Shown piece after piece: positions 1 to 5,602 of a stretch of 5,602 bases of DNA; the stretch's first letter is position 1, and each line of letters begins with the position of its first letter. This DNA comes from Pseudomonadota bacterium (lineage in GTDB: Bacteria > Pseudomonadota > Alphaproteobacteria > Rhizobiales > Beijerinckiaceae). Location of the stretch: NCBI GenBank assembly GCA_021812505.1, contig JAKANG010000130.1, positions 1 through 5,602 of the forward strand, written 5' to 3'. The position numbers were made by a program, and so were the translations under genes. The notes below the pieces were generated by a model. That model saw nothing but the letters and a program-made list of their open reading frames with translations. It was not told the origin of the DNA and searched no databases.

Positions 1-374
1 ACGCCGCCGGCGCGCATATAAAATTTCATCCTGATGTCGTCGAGGGCGTCGGGCGCGCCCTTCCACAGCGTCGCCACCCCGGCCTTGCAGGCGATGAGAT
101 GGATCTCGATCAGATGGCCCTCGGAATCCGCGCACCAGGTCACGGCGCGCAGCCGGTTCCGGCCGACATGGAGCCGGCCCATCTGGCCGAAGCGCGAGGC
201 CCAGGCGACGTCGGCCGGTTCGACCCCCATGATCGCGAGCTTTTCCGAGGCCGGGTCCGGGTCTTCGCCAACGAGGTCGAGCCAGAAGAATTCGCCCGCA
301 TCGACGCGGCGGCGCACCGCCTCGGCGTCCGCCTCGGAAAAGACTCCCTCCTTCTCGATGAGCGTCGCCGTCAT
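1..374 (-). CDS. CorA-family metal-ion (Mg2+/Co2+-type) transporter, N-terminal cytoplasmic domain, partial (runs off left edge)
   Basis: The minus strand is open from an ATG at 374-372 to the window edge, giving 124 codons. The protein starts MTATLIEKEGVFSEADAEAV. Around residues 28-34 it has GEFFWLDL, the usual CorA-family opening '(F)xWLDL'. Near residues 93-112 it has EIHLIACKAGVATLWKGAPD followed by ALDDIR, matching the 'E(I/V)H-hydrophobic-T-x-H/W-x-(A)LDxxR' strand-helix of the CorA N-domain. In this family that domain forms a cytoplasmic funnel, followed by two C-terminal TM helices and a GMN motif. Those lie outside the window, so the transport function is inferred. The acidic/RPK segment usually found in the middle (HPLAxED...RPK) is not recognisable; the region reads GVEPADVAWASRFGQMGRLH, so this is a divergent member. 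No strong Shine-Dalgarno precedes the ATG (only a weak 'aatgga'). A TTG further upstream at 398 is in frame and cannot be excluded as the start. Transcribed divergently from the patatin gene. Confidence 0.62.
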   Translation of the reverse strand, partial: MTATLIEKEGVFSEADAEAVRRRVDAGEFFWLDLVGEDPDPASEKLAIMGVEPADVAWASRFGQMGRLHVGRNRLRAVTWCADSEGHLIEIHLIACKAGVATLWKGAPDALDDIRMKFYMRAGG

Positions 375-510
375 TCCATTCGCGCCCCGCGCGCGCAAGC
401 GAATCCCGTCGGGGAAACGCGGCCGTCGGCAAATCCTGCAACCGGCCGAAGGCTCCCGTCAATGCGCGCCCGGAAAGCGCGACAGCCGAAGCGCCTGATG
501 CCGCGGCGCA

Positions 511-528
511 CAATGCCTTGACGCATTG
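511..528. promoter_or_regulatory. Perfect inverted repeat overlapping a -35-like box in the divergent intergenic region
   Basis: CAATGC (511-516) and GCATTG (523-528) are perfect 6-bp inverted arms around a 6-bp centre. The sequence TTGACG (518-523), a good -35 match, straddles the centre and the right arm. It is followed by the most AT-rich patch of this gap, GCAAATTTT (528-536). No convincing -10 hexamer lies 16-18 bp after TTGACG, where the sequence is C-rich. The site is 75 bp before the patatin start and 137 bp before the CorA-like start, a sensible place for an operator serving one or both genes. A short chance palindrome is also possible. The regulator is unknown. Confidence 0.25.
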
Positions 529-602
529 CAAATTTTCGGCTCCCCTTCCCGCCCGACCGCCGCTTCGACGCGAGCGGCGTCGCGCCCAACGCCGGAGAGG
601 TC

Positions 603-1748
603 ATGGCGGGAACATCGGATTGCCCCGAATTCAAGTCGGTCGCCCTGGTTCTTCAGGGCGGCGGGGCGCTCGGCTCCTATCAGGCGGGCGTCTATGAAGG
701 GCTGGCGGAAGCGGGCGTCCACCCGGACTGGGTCGCCGGCATTTCCATCGGGGCCGTCAATTCCGCCCTGATCGCCGGCAACGAACCGGAGAAACGGGTC
801 GAGAAACTGCGCGAATTCTGGGAAAAGGTCAGCGAGTCGCCGCTCGGCCCCTTCGGCGTCCCCTATAATCCAAGCGTCAAGCACATCAACGAATTCGTCC
901 ATCGCGCGCTCAACCAGTTCCGCGCCATGGGCGTCGCCGCCTGGGGCGCGCCGGGCTTCTTCCGGCCGCGCGTCCCCTCGCCGCTGGTGTGGCCGCTGCC
1001 GCAGCCCTCCAAACTGAGCCATTACGACATCGCGCCGCTCCAGGAGACGCTCGAGAAGCTGGTCGATTTCGACCGCATCAATTCCGGGCGCTCGCGCCTC
1101 AGCGTCGGCGCCGTCAATGTCCGCAACGGCAATTTCACCTATTTCGACACCACCACCCACCGGATCGACTTCCGCCACATCATGGCGAGCGGCTCGCTGC
1201 CGCCGGGCTTCCCGGCGACAGAGATCGACGGCGAATTTTACTGGGACGGGGGCATCGTCTCGAACACGCCCCTGCAATGGGTGCTGGACAGCAAGCCGCG
1301 CAAGGACACGCTGGCCTTCCAGGTGGACCTGTGGAGCGCGACTGGCGAACTGCCGCGCGACCTCGCGGAAGCCGAGGTCCGGCAGAAGGACATCCAGTTC
1401 TCCAGCCGCACCCGCGAGGCGACCCATCAGGTGCTCAACGCCCAGCGCCTGCGCCGCATCTTCCGTCAGGTCTACGAGCAGCTGCCGGACGAGATCCGGG
1501 CGCTGCCGGAGGTCGAGTTTCTGGCAAAAGAATCAGACGAATCCGTCTATAACATCGTCCACCTCATCTATCACGCGAAGAACTATGAGGGGACGAGCAA
1601 GGATTACGAGTTTTCCCGCCGCACCATGGAGGAGCATTGGGCCGCCGGCCTCGCCGCCGCCCGCAAGGCTTTGAAACATCCCGAAGTGCTACGCCGCCCC
1701 GCCAATCGCGAAGGCTTCCGCGTCTTCGACTTCTCCCGCGACGCATAA
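603..1748 (+). CDS. Patatin-like phospholipase / acyl hydrolase with C-terminal DUF3734-type domain
   Basis: A 381-residue predicted serine acyl hydrolase with a Ser-Asp dyad, as in the patatin family. Residues 13-58 hold the start of the patatin fold. The oxyanion glycine loop is LQGGGALGSYQAG (17-29), and the nucleophile elbow is G-I-S-I-G (46-50) with catalytic Ser48. ASGSLPPGFP (195-204) is the conserved mid-domain motif, and D-G-G (215-217, in YWDGGIVSNTP) supplies catalytic Asp215. Residues about 255-362 match the DUF3734 extension common in alphaproteobacterial patatins, with RQKDIQFSSRTR, IVHLIYHAKNYE, KDYEFSRRTMEEHW and a terminal LKHPEVL. There is no signal peptide or TM helix, so it is probably cytoplasmic. 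The ATG at 603 is supported by GGAGAGG at 594-600, and the glycine loop sits at the normal distance from the N-terminus. The gene is 26 bp upstream of adc and presumably co-transcribed with it. The true substrate (phospholipid, other ester, or polyhydroxyalkanoate-related) cannot be read from sequence. The family call is firm. Confidence 0.95.
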   Translation: MAGTSDCPEFKSVALVLQGGGALGSYQAGVYEGLAEAGVHPDWVAGISIGAVNSALIAGNEPEKRVEKLREFWEKVSESPLGPFGVPYNPSVKHINEFVHRALNQFRAMGVAAWGAPGFFRPRVPSPLVWPLPQPSKLSHYDIAPLQETLEKLVDFDRINSGRSRLSVGAVNVRNGNFTYFDTTTHRIDFRHIMASGSLPPGFPATEIDGEFYWDGGIVSNTPLQWVLDSKPRKDTLAFQVDLWSATGELPRDLAEAEVRQKDIQFSSRTREATHQVLNAQRLRRIFRQVYEQLPDEIRALPEVEFLAKESDESVYNIVHLIYHAKNYEGTSKDYEFSRRTMEEHWAAGLAAARKALKHPEVLRRPANREGFRVFDFSRDA

Positions 1749-1763
1749 GGTCGCCCGCCTGAC

Positions 1764-1768
1764 AGGAG
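1764..1768 (+). promoter_or_regulatory. Ribosome binding site of adc (AGGAG)
   Basis: AGGAG at 1764-1768 lies 6 nt before the ATG at 1775, in the 26-nt gap after the patatin stop codon. It decides the start between Met1 (1775) and in-frame Met13 (1811). The N-terminal residues before Met13 also resemble those of clostridial ADC, which supports the longer form. Confidence 0.7.
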
Positions 1769-1774
1769 CATTCC

Positions 1775-2512
1775 ATGAAGGAAGACGACGTCCGCAAAAA
1801 CGCCTTCGCCATGCCCTTGACGAGCCCGGCCTATCCGGTCGGCCCCTATCGCTTCGTCAATCGCGAATATCTCATCATCACCTATCGCACCGATCCGGCG
1901 AAGCTGCGCGAAATCGTGCCCGAGCCGCTGCAGATCGACGAGCCGCTGGTCAAATATGAATTCATCCGCATGCCCGATTCCACCGGCTTCGGCGATTACA
2001 CCGAGACCGGGCAGGTCATTCCGGTGTCCTTCGAGGGCCGCAAGGGCGGCTACACCCATTGCATGTTCCTCAACGACCATCCGCCGATCGCCGGCGGCCG
2101 CGAATTGTGGGGCTTTCCCAAGAAACTCGCCAAGCCGACGCTGCATGTCGAAATCGACACGCTGGTCGGCCAATTGCATTACGGCCCGGTTCGGGTCGCC
2201 GTCGGCACCATGGGCTACAAGCACAAACAGGCCGATCTCGCCGCGGTGAAGGCCTCGATGGAGGCGCCCAACTTCCTGCTCAAGATCATCCCGCATGTCG
2301 ACGGGACGCCGCGCATCTGCGAGCTGGTCGAATACAGCCTGATCGACATCGACCTGAAGGGCGCCTGGAGCGGCCCGGCGGCGCTGGAGCTGTTCCACCA
2401 CGCCCTCGCCCCCGTGGCGGAGCTGCCGGTGCTGGAGGTCGTCTCGGCGGTCCACATCCTCGCCGACCTGACGCTCGATCTCGGCAAAGTTGTCCACGAC
2501 TATCTGGCGTGA
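1775..2512 (+). CDS. adc: Acetoacetate decarboxylase (EC 4.1.1.4)
   Basis: A 245-residue protein, the usual length for acetoacetate decarboxylase, which converts acetoacetate to acetone and CO2 through a Schiff base on lysine. It resembles the clostridial enzyme over its whole length, judging from memory of that protein: [88 protein letters not shown] and HILAD. The expected catalytic residues are all present. Lys116 is the Schiff-base lysine, and the adjacent Lys117 lowers its pKa. Arg30, Glu62 and Glu77 correspond to Arg29, Glu61 and Glu76 of the clostridial enzyme. It is therefore likely to be a true decarboxylase and not one of the ADC-like aldolase-type relatives. No signal peptide; cytoplasmic. 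In Rhizobiales such a gene would fit ketone-body/polyhydroxybutyrate turnover (inference). It follows the patatin gene by 26 bp, so the two probably form an operon. The usual metabolic partner, a 3-hydroxybutyrate dehydrogenase gene, is not seen directly downstream. Confidence 0.97.
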   Translation: MKEDDVRKNAFAMPLTSPAYPVGPYRFVNREYLIITYRTDPAKLREIVPEPLQIDEPLVKYEFIRMPDSTGFGDYTETGQVIPVSFEGRKGGYTHCMFLNDHPPIAGGRELWGFPKKLAKPTLHVEIDTLVGQLHYGPVRVAVGTMGYKHKQADLAAVKASMEAPNFLLKIIPHVDGTPRICELVEYSLIDIDLKGAWSGPAALELFHHALAPVAELPVLEVVSAVHILADLTLDLGKVVHDYLA

Positions 2513-2608
2513 CCGCCCGCAACGGCGCCGCGAAGGCTAGCGCCTGTCTTCCCCCGCAATTCCGGCCTGTCGCCACAATGCAACACCGACCGGGAAAAGG
2601 CCACGACG

Positions 2609-2629
2609 GCCGATACCCGCTTGATCGGC
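2609..2629. other. Small hairpin in the gap after adc (weak terminator or operator candidate)
   Basis: GCCGAT (2609-2614) and ATCGGC (2624-2629) are perfect 6-bp inverted arms with a 9-nt loop. No T-run follows on the plus strand; the next bases are GGAGCGGCGGAAAA, so it is not a good intrinsic terminator. A shorter alternative pairing (GGCGC 2524-2528 with GCGCC 2540-2544) lies nearer to the adc stop and is also without a T-tract. How transcription from adc ends is therefore unresolved. Confidence 0.2.
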
Positions 2630-2649
2630 GGAGCGGCGGAAAATAGCAT
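2622..2649 (+). promoter_or_regulatory. Candidate promoter for the RND efflux operon
   Basis: TTGATC (2622-2627) is followed after 16 bp by TAGCAT (2644-2649), a loose sigma70-type pair at the left edge of the only clearly AT-rich stretch in this gap (about 2640-2690). A start site here would give a 5' leader of roughly 65 nt before the outer-membrane factor ATG. An alternative weaker pair is TTCGCA (2664-2669) with TTAAGA (2685-2690), 15 bp apart. Neither matches consensus well. The segment is the best place for the efflux promoter, but the exact boxes are uncertain. Confidence 0.25.
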
Positions 2650-2710
2650 CTGCCGAGGATTCATTCGCATTATTCACAAATCGGTTAAGACCCGGTCAAC
2701 CCGCCGGAAC

Positions 2711-2714
2711 AGGA
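2711..2714 (+). promoter_or_regulatory. Ribosome binding site of the outer-membrane factor gene (AGGA), start-deciding
   Basis: AGGA at 2711-2714 is 6 nt before ATG 2721. A second AGGA (2728-2731), inside the gene, lies 7 nt before another in-frame ATG at 2739. The third in-frame ATG (2790), which would give the shortest classical lipoprotein signal, has no Shine-Dalgarno in front of it. A TTG at 2718 directly abuts the first ATG and is a less likely start. Confidence 0.5.
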
Positions 2715-2720
2715 CCTTTG

Positions 2721-4373
2721 ATGAACCAGGATCGCGGCATGTCCCGACCCTTGCGCCGTCTCTGCGGCGCTTCGCGCGGCCGGCGCCGCATGACCCGCCT
2801 TCCGGCCCTGGCGCTTCTGGCGCCGCTCGCGGCCTGTTCCGTCGGCCCCAGTTTCGAGACGCCGGACGCGCCGCTGGGGCTGAAGTGGCGCGAGGCTTCC
2901 AATCCCACGGTGAAAACGAAGCGCGAGGACTACCGCAACTGGTGGACTGCTTTTCGTGACCCGACGCTGAACCGGCTGGTCGAAATCGCCTATGACCAGA
3001 ACCTGAGCCTGATGGAGGCCGGGACGCGCGTCCTGAAGGCCCGCGCGATTCTCGGCGAGGCCATCGGCGAGGTCTATCCGCAGAGCCAGCAGCTCAACGG
3101 CGCGGCCGATTACCTCAAGCTGCCGCGCACGGACGCCTCGACCAATCCCGGCAATGCGATCAGCAATAATTTCTGGCGGGTCAATCTCGGCGGACAGGTC
3201 GCCTGGGAGCTCGATCTCTGGGGCAAGTTCCGCCATGGCGTCGAATCCGCCGACGCCGCCTATCTCGCCTCGATCGCCACCTATGACGACGTGCTGGTCA
3301 CCCTGATCGGCGACGTCGCCAACGATTATGTCTCCATCCGCACCCTGCAGGCGCAGGTCGCCATCGCCCAGGCGAATGTCGTCAAGCAGAAGGAGGCGCT
3401 GCAGATCGCCCAGGCGCGGTTCAAGGGCGGCGCGACCTCCGAACTCGACGTCTTCCAGGCCCAGAACGTCCTCGCCCAGACGCAGGCCGCGGTGCCGCAA
3501 TATACGGCGCAATTGCAGCAGCGGGAGAACGCCCTGCGCGTGCTGCTCGGCCAGCCGCCGGAGACGATCGACAACCTGCTCAACGGCTCGCGCGGCATTC
3601 CCGCGCCGCCGCCGAATGTCGCCGTCGGCGTCCCGGCGGACCTTTTGCGCCGGCGTCCCGACGTGCGCGCGGCGGAGCTGGCCGCCGCCGCGCAAGCCGC
3701 GCAGGTCGGCATGGCCGAGGCCGACCTTTATCCGGCATTCACGCTCAGCGGCGCGCTCGGCACGGTCGCCAGCACCACCAATGGCGCCAGCCTCAAGCCG
3801 CTGTTCACCCAGCCCAGCATCGGTTTCGCCTTTGGCCCGTCCTTCAGCTGGCCGATCCTGAACTATGGCCAGATCACCAATAATGTCCGCGCCCAGGACG
3901 CCGAGCTGCAGGCGCAGCTCATCAACTACAAGAACACCGTGCTCAAGGCGCAGCGCGAGGTCGAGGACGGGCTGAGCGGCTTCCTCCAGGGCCGCCAGCA
4001 GGTGGCTTATCTGAAGCAGAGCGTCACCGCGGCGAACAACGCCCTCACCGTCGCCCTGAGCCAGTACCAACTCGGCACGCGCGACTTCACCACCGTCCTG
4101 ACGGCCGAACAGAACCTCTATCAGGCGCAGAACAACCTCGTTTCGGCGCAAGGCAATGTCTCGATCAGCCTCACCACCGCCTATCGCGCGCTCGGCGGCG
4201 GCTGGCAGATCCGCTGGGGACGGGACTTCGTTCCCGAAGCTGTCAGCCAGGAAATGCGCGCGCGCACGAACTGGGGCGAACTGCTCCCGCCCGCCGGCCG
4301 GAAGCCGCCGGCCACGCCCGGGCTGCCCGGCCCGTCTGACATCGGACCGACTGTGAGGCCGCCGCAATGGTGA
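2721..4373 (+). CDS. RND efflux system outer-membrane factor, lipoprotein of the NodT/OprM family
   Basis: A 550-residue TolC-like outer-membrane channel of a tripartite efflux pump. The signal region ends in the lipobox L-A-A-C (36-39), followed by SVGPSFETPDAP, the typical start of a mature OMF lipoprotein; Cys39 would be lipidated. Two outer-membrane efflux repeats follow, about 85-290 and 315-495. The second repeat is introduced by LLRRRPDVRAAE (308-319), the hallmark of the NodT family, followed by EADLYPAFTLSGALG. The repeats contain Ala/Gln-rich helices of the periplasmic barrel, such as QLGTRDFTTVLTAEQNLYQAQNNL near the end of the second. After the usual end at ALGGGW there are about 60 more residues, including ARTNWGELL and a Pro/Gly-rich tail ending in PPQW, so it is longer than the common 460-500 residues. 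With ATG 2721 the signal has a long Arg-rich n-region; starts at 2739 or 2790 are possible. The gene leads the operon, and its stop overlaps the start of the adaptor gene by 7 nt. Confidence 0.95.
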   Translation: MNQDRGMSRPLRRLCGASRGRRRMTRLPALALLAPLAACSVGPSFETPDAPLGLKWREASNPTVKTKREDYRNWWTAFRDPTLNRLVEIAYDQNLSLMEAGTRVLKARAILGEAIGEVYPQSQQLNGAADYLKLPRTDASTNPGNAISNNFWRVNLGGQVAWELDLWGKFRHGVESADAAYLASIATYDDVLVTLIGDVANDYVSIRTLQAQVAIAQANVVKQKEALQIAQARFKGGATSELDVFQAQNVLAQTQAAVPQYTAQLQQRENALRVLLGQPPETIDNLLNGSRGIPAPPPNVAVGVPADLLRRRPDVRAAELAAAAQAAQVGMAEADLYPAFTLSGALGTVASTTNGASLKPLFTQPSIGFAFGPSFSWPILNYGQITNNVRAQDAELQAQLINYKNTVLKAQREVEDGLSGFLQGRQQVAYLKQSVTAANNALTVALSQYQLGTRDFTTVLTAEQNLYQAQNNLVSAQGNVSISLTTAYRALGGGWQIRWGRDFVPEAVSQEMRARTNWGELLPPAGRKPPATPGLPGPSDIGPTVRPPQW

Positions 4374-5551
4374 TCGCGATGAAAGATTGTCTCCGTTTTT
4401 CCGCGCGGCGCGGCGTGTTTCCTTTCGCGCGGCGCAGCGTCTGGGCGGCGGCCCTGGCCCTGATCGGCGTCGCAGTCGCGCCCGGCCTGCGCGCCCAGCA
4501 AGCCCAACCGCCGGCCATCCCGGTCATGGTCCCGAAGGTCGAGGCGGTGAGCGACACGCTGGAGATCGTCGGCAACGCCGAGGCGGTCAACACGGTCAAG
4601 CTCGTCGCGCGCGTTCCCGGCTATCTCGAACAGATCCTTTTCGAAGACGGCGCGATCGTCAAGAAGGACGACCTGCTCTTCGTCATCCAGCAGGACCAGT
4701 ACAAGGCCCAGCTCCAGCAGGCGCAGGCCCAGCTCGAGGTCGCGACGGTCGCCCGCGACCACGCAAAGCTGGAGGTCGGCCGCTACACCGCCCTGTTCAA
4801 GCAGCACGCGACCTCGCAGGTCGAGGTGGACCATTGGGTCTACGAGCAGCAGACCGCCGAGGCCAATATCAAGTCCGCCCAGGCGCAGGTCGCGCTCGCC
4901 GAGCTGAATGTCGGCTATACGGAAGTCCGCGCGCCCTTCGACGGCCAGATGAGCAAGCATCTGATCGACGTCGGCAACATGGTCGGCGCCAATCCGCAGA
5001 CCGCGGTCCTGGCCCAGATCACCCAGCTCGACCCGATCTATGTCGTCGCCAACATCAGCTCGCAGCAGGCGCTCCAGATCCGCGCCAATCTCGACCAGCG
5101 CCGCCTGACGCTCACCGAACTCCACAAGATCCCGGTCGAGGCCGCCCTGTCCGACGAGACCGGCTTCCCGCACAAGGGAACGCTGGAATATGTCGCGCCC
5201 GCGATCGAAGCCGCGACCGGCACCCTCTACGTGCGCGGAATCATGCCCAATCCGACCCGCGCGCTCCTGCCGGGCATGTTCGTCAAGATCCGCCTGCCGA
5301 TGGGCAAGGTCGAGAAGAGCGCCCTGCTCGTTCCGCAAAGCGCGCTCCAGGAAGACCAGGGCGGCCGCTACCTTCTGCTCGTCAACGCCGGCAATGTCAT
5401 CGAGAAGCGTTACGTGCAGCCGGGCCAGACGGTCGGCTCGATGCAGGAGATTTCGAGCGGCCTCGACCACGGCGATCGGGTCGTCGTCGGCGAACTCTGG
5501 CGCGCCTCGCCGGGCATGACCGTCACGCCCAAACTGTCCGAAGCGAAATAG
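4367..5551 (+). CDS. RND efflux system periplasmic adaptor (membrane-fusion protein, HlyD/AcrA/MexE type)
   Basis: A 394-residue adaptor that bridges the inner-membrane pump and the outer-membrane channel. The Arg-rich n-region and hydrophobic segment (25-40) form a Sec signal peptide with likely cleavage after LRA (41-43). There is no lipobox cysteine, so it is a soluble periplasmic protein, unlike lipidated AcrA/MexA. The first half of the lipoyl/barrel-sandwich domain is at about 77-108 (LVARVPGYLEQILFEDGAIV). An alpha-helical hairpin rich in Gln/Ala/Glu spans about 110-183, and the second lipoyl half begins with YTEVRAPFDGQ (184-194). The beta-barrel is at about 220-300 (PIYVVANIS through TLYVRGIMPNP), then LLPGMFVKIRLP and the membrane-proximal domain to the C-terminus. 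The ATG at 4367 is chosen because GAGG (4355-4358) lies 8 nt upstream; the next in-frame ATG (4379) is 20 nt from it. The 7-nt overlap with the preceding stop suggests translational coupling. The pump gene starts 20 bp downstream. Confidence 0.96.
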   Translation: MVIAMKDCLRFSARRGVFPFARRSVWAAALALIGVAVAPGLRAQQAQPPAIPVMVPKVEAVSDTLEIVGNAEAVNTVKLVARVPGYLEQILFEDGAIVKKDDLLFVIQQDQYKAQLQQAQAQLEVATVARDHAKLEVGRYTALFKQHATSQVEVDHWVYEQQTAEANIKSAQAQVALAELNVGYTEVRAPFDGQMSKHLIDVGNMVGANPQTAVLAQITQLDPIYVVANISSQQALQIRANLDQRRLTLTELHKIPVEAALSDETGFPHKGTLEYVAPAIEAATGTLYVRGIMPNPTRALLPGMFVKIRLPMGKVEKSALLVPQSALQEDQGGRYLLLVNAGNVIEKRYVQPGQTVGSMQEISSGLDHGDRVVVGELWRASPGMTVTPKLSEAK

Positions 5552-5571
5552 CCCGAACAGGGAACAGGCCG

Positions 5572-5602
5572 ATGATGTCCAAATTTTTCATCGAGCGTCC
5601 GG
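5572..5602 (+). CDS. RND efflux system inner-membrane permease (AcrB/MexF type), N-terminus only
   Basis: Ten codons, MMSKFFIERP, are visible before the right edge. This is the characteristic cytoplasmic N-terminus of hydrophobe/amphiphile efflux (HAE1) RND pumps, usually M-(S)-x-F-F-I-x-R-P-x-F-A, just before TM1. Full-length members have about 1030-1060 residues and are proton-driven trimeric exporters. The short visible sequence would be weak alone, but its position 20 bp after an adaptor gene makes the call strong. Two consecutive ATGs (5572 and 5575) are possible starts: AGGGA (5559-5563) suits the first with an 8-nt gap, and AGG (5566-5568) suits the second with 6 nt. Substrate class cannot be determined here. 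Confidence 0.88.
   Translation, partial: MMSKFFIERP

Noticed and set aside
420..448. Two CGGCCG copies (420-425 and 443-448) in the divergent gap
   Set aside because: Short GC palindromes are expected by chance in DNA this GC-rich, and no promoter box is close to them.
34..521. Plus-strand open frames opposite the CorA-like gene
   Set aside because: The Arg/Ser/Pro-rich translations look non-coding, and the minus-strand frame carries CorA-like motifs and runs cleanly off the edge.
371..634. Short minus-strand open frame whose stop overlaps the CorA-like start by ATGA
   Set aside because: The overlap looks like translational coupling, but the frame also covers the patatin RBS and first codons and has an Arg/Gly-rich composition without motifs. 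It is more likely non-coding intergenic sequence.
459..1427. A 322-codon open frame on the minus strand opposite the patatin gene, and a 297-codon one opposite adc (1604-2497)
   Set aside because: Both mirror strongly supported plus-strand genes and have no family signature.
2524..2544. GGCGC/GCGCC pairing just after the adc stop as an intrinsic terminator
   Set aside because: The stem is only 5 bp with an 11-nt loop and is followed by TGTCTTCCCC instead of a T-run.
2685..4367. A 560-codon open frame on the minus strand opposite the outer-membrane factor gene
   Set aside because: It is a shadow caused by high GC at third positions of the plus-strand gene. Its translation is low-complexity Arg/Gly/Leu/Asp-rich with no recognisable motif, whereas the plus strand has clear OMF motifs throughout.
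4181..5470. A 429-codon open frame on the minus strand opposite the adaptor gene
   Set aside because: Same reason: complementary-strand shadow rich in Leu/Arg/Asp/Gly, overlapping a well-supported adaptor protein.

Overview
The window reads as a stretch of a high-GC alphaproteobacterial chromosome, most likely Rhizobiales (Hyphomicrobiales). The reasons are the strong G/C bias at third codon positions, the patatin with a DUF3734-type C-terminus, and the style of the RND efflux genes. The genus cannot be fixed from the sequence. Beijerinckiaceae or Methylocystaceae-like methylotrophs are possible, but this is a guess.

Layout: (1) Positions 1-374, minus strand, hold the N-terminal 124 codons of a protein that resembles the cytoplasmic domain of CorA-family metal-ion transporters; the gene runs off the left edge. 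(2) Positions 375-602 are a divergent intergenic region with a perfect 6-bp inverted repeat (511-528) overlapping a TTGACG box. (3) Positions 603-1748 and 1775-2512, plus strand, form a two-gene cassette: a patatin-like acyl hydrolase, then a canonical acetoacetate decarboxylase (adc) 26 bp downstream. (4) Positions 2513-2720 are an intergenic gap with a small hairpin and a locally AT-rich segment that probably holds the promoter of the next operon. (5) Positions 2721 to the right edge carry a tripartite RND efflux operon in the order outer-membrane factor, periplasmic adaptor, inner-membrane pump. The first two genes overlap by 7 nt, and only the first ten codons of the pump are inside the window.

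How the genes work together: the patatin/adc pair probably belongs to lipid or polyhydroxybutyrate/ketone-body carbon metabolism, with ADC turning acetoacetate into acetone and CO2. The exact substrate of the patatin is unknown. The three efflux genes encode the OM channel, the adaptor and the proton-driven pump of one export machine; its substrate cannot be told from the sequence, and no regulator gene lies within the window. I see no RNA gene, mobile element, CRISPR array or phage feature. The window looks like ordinary core or near-core chromosome, not an undescribed system. The most interesting points are the patatin-ADC pairing, the inverted repeat upstream of it, and the divergent CorA-like domain.
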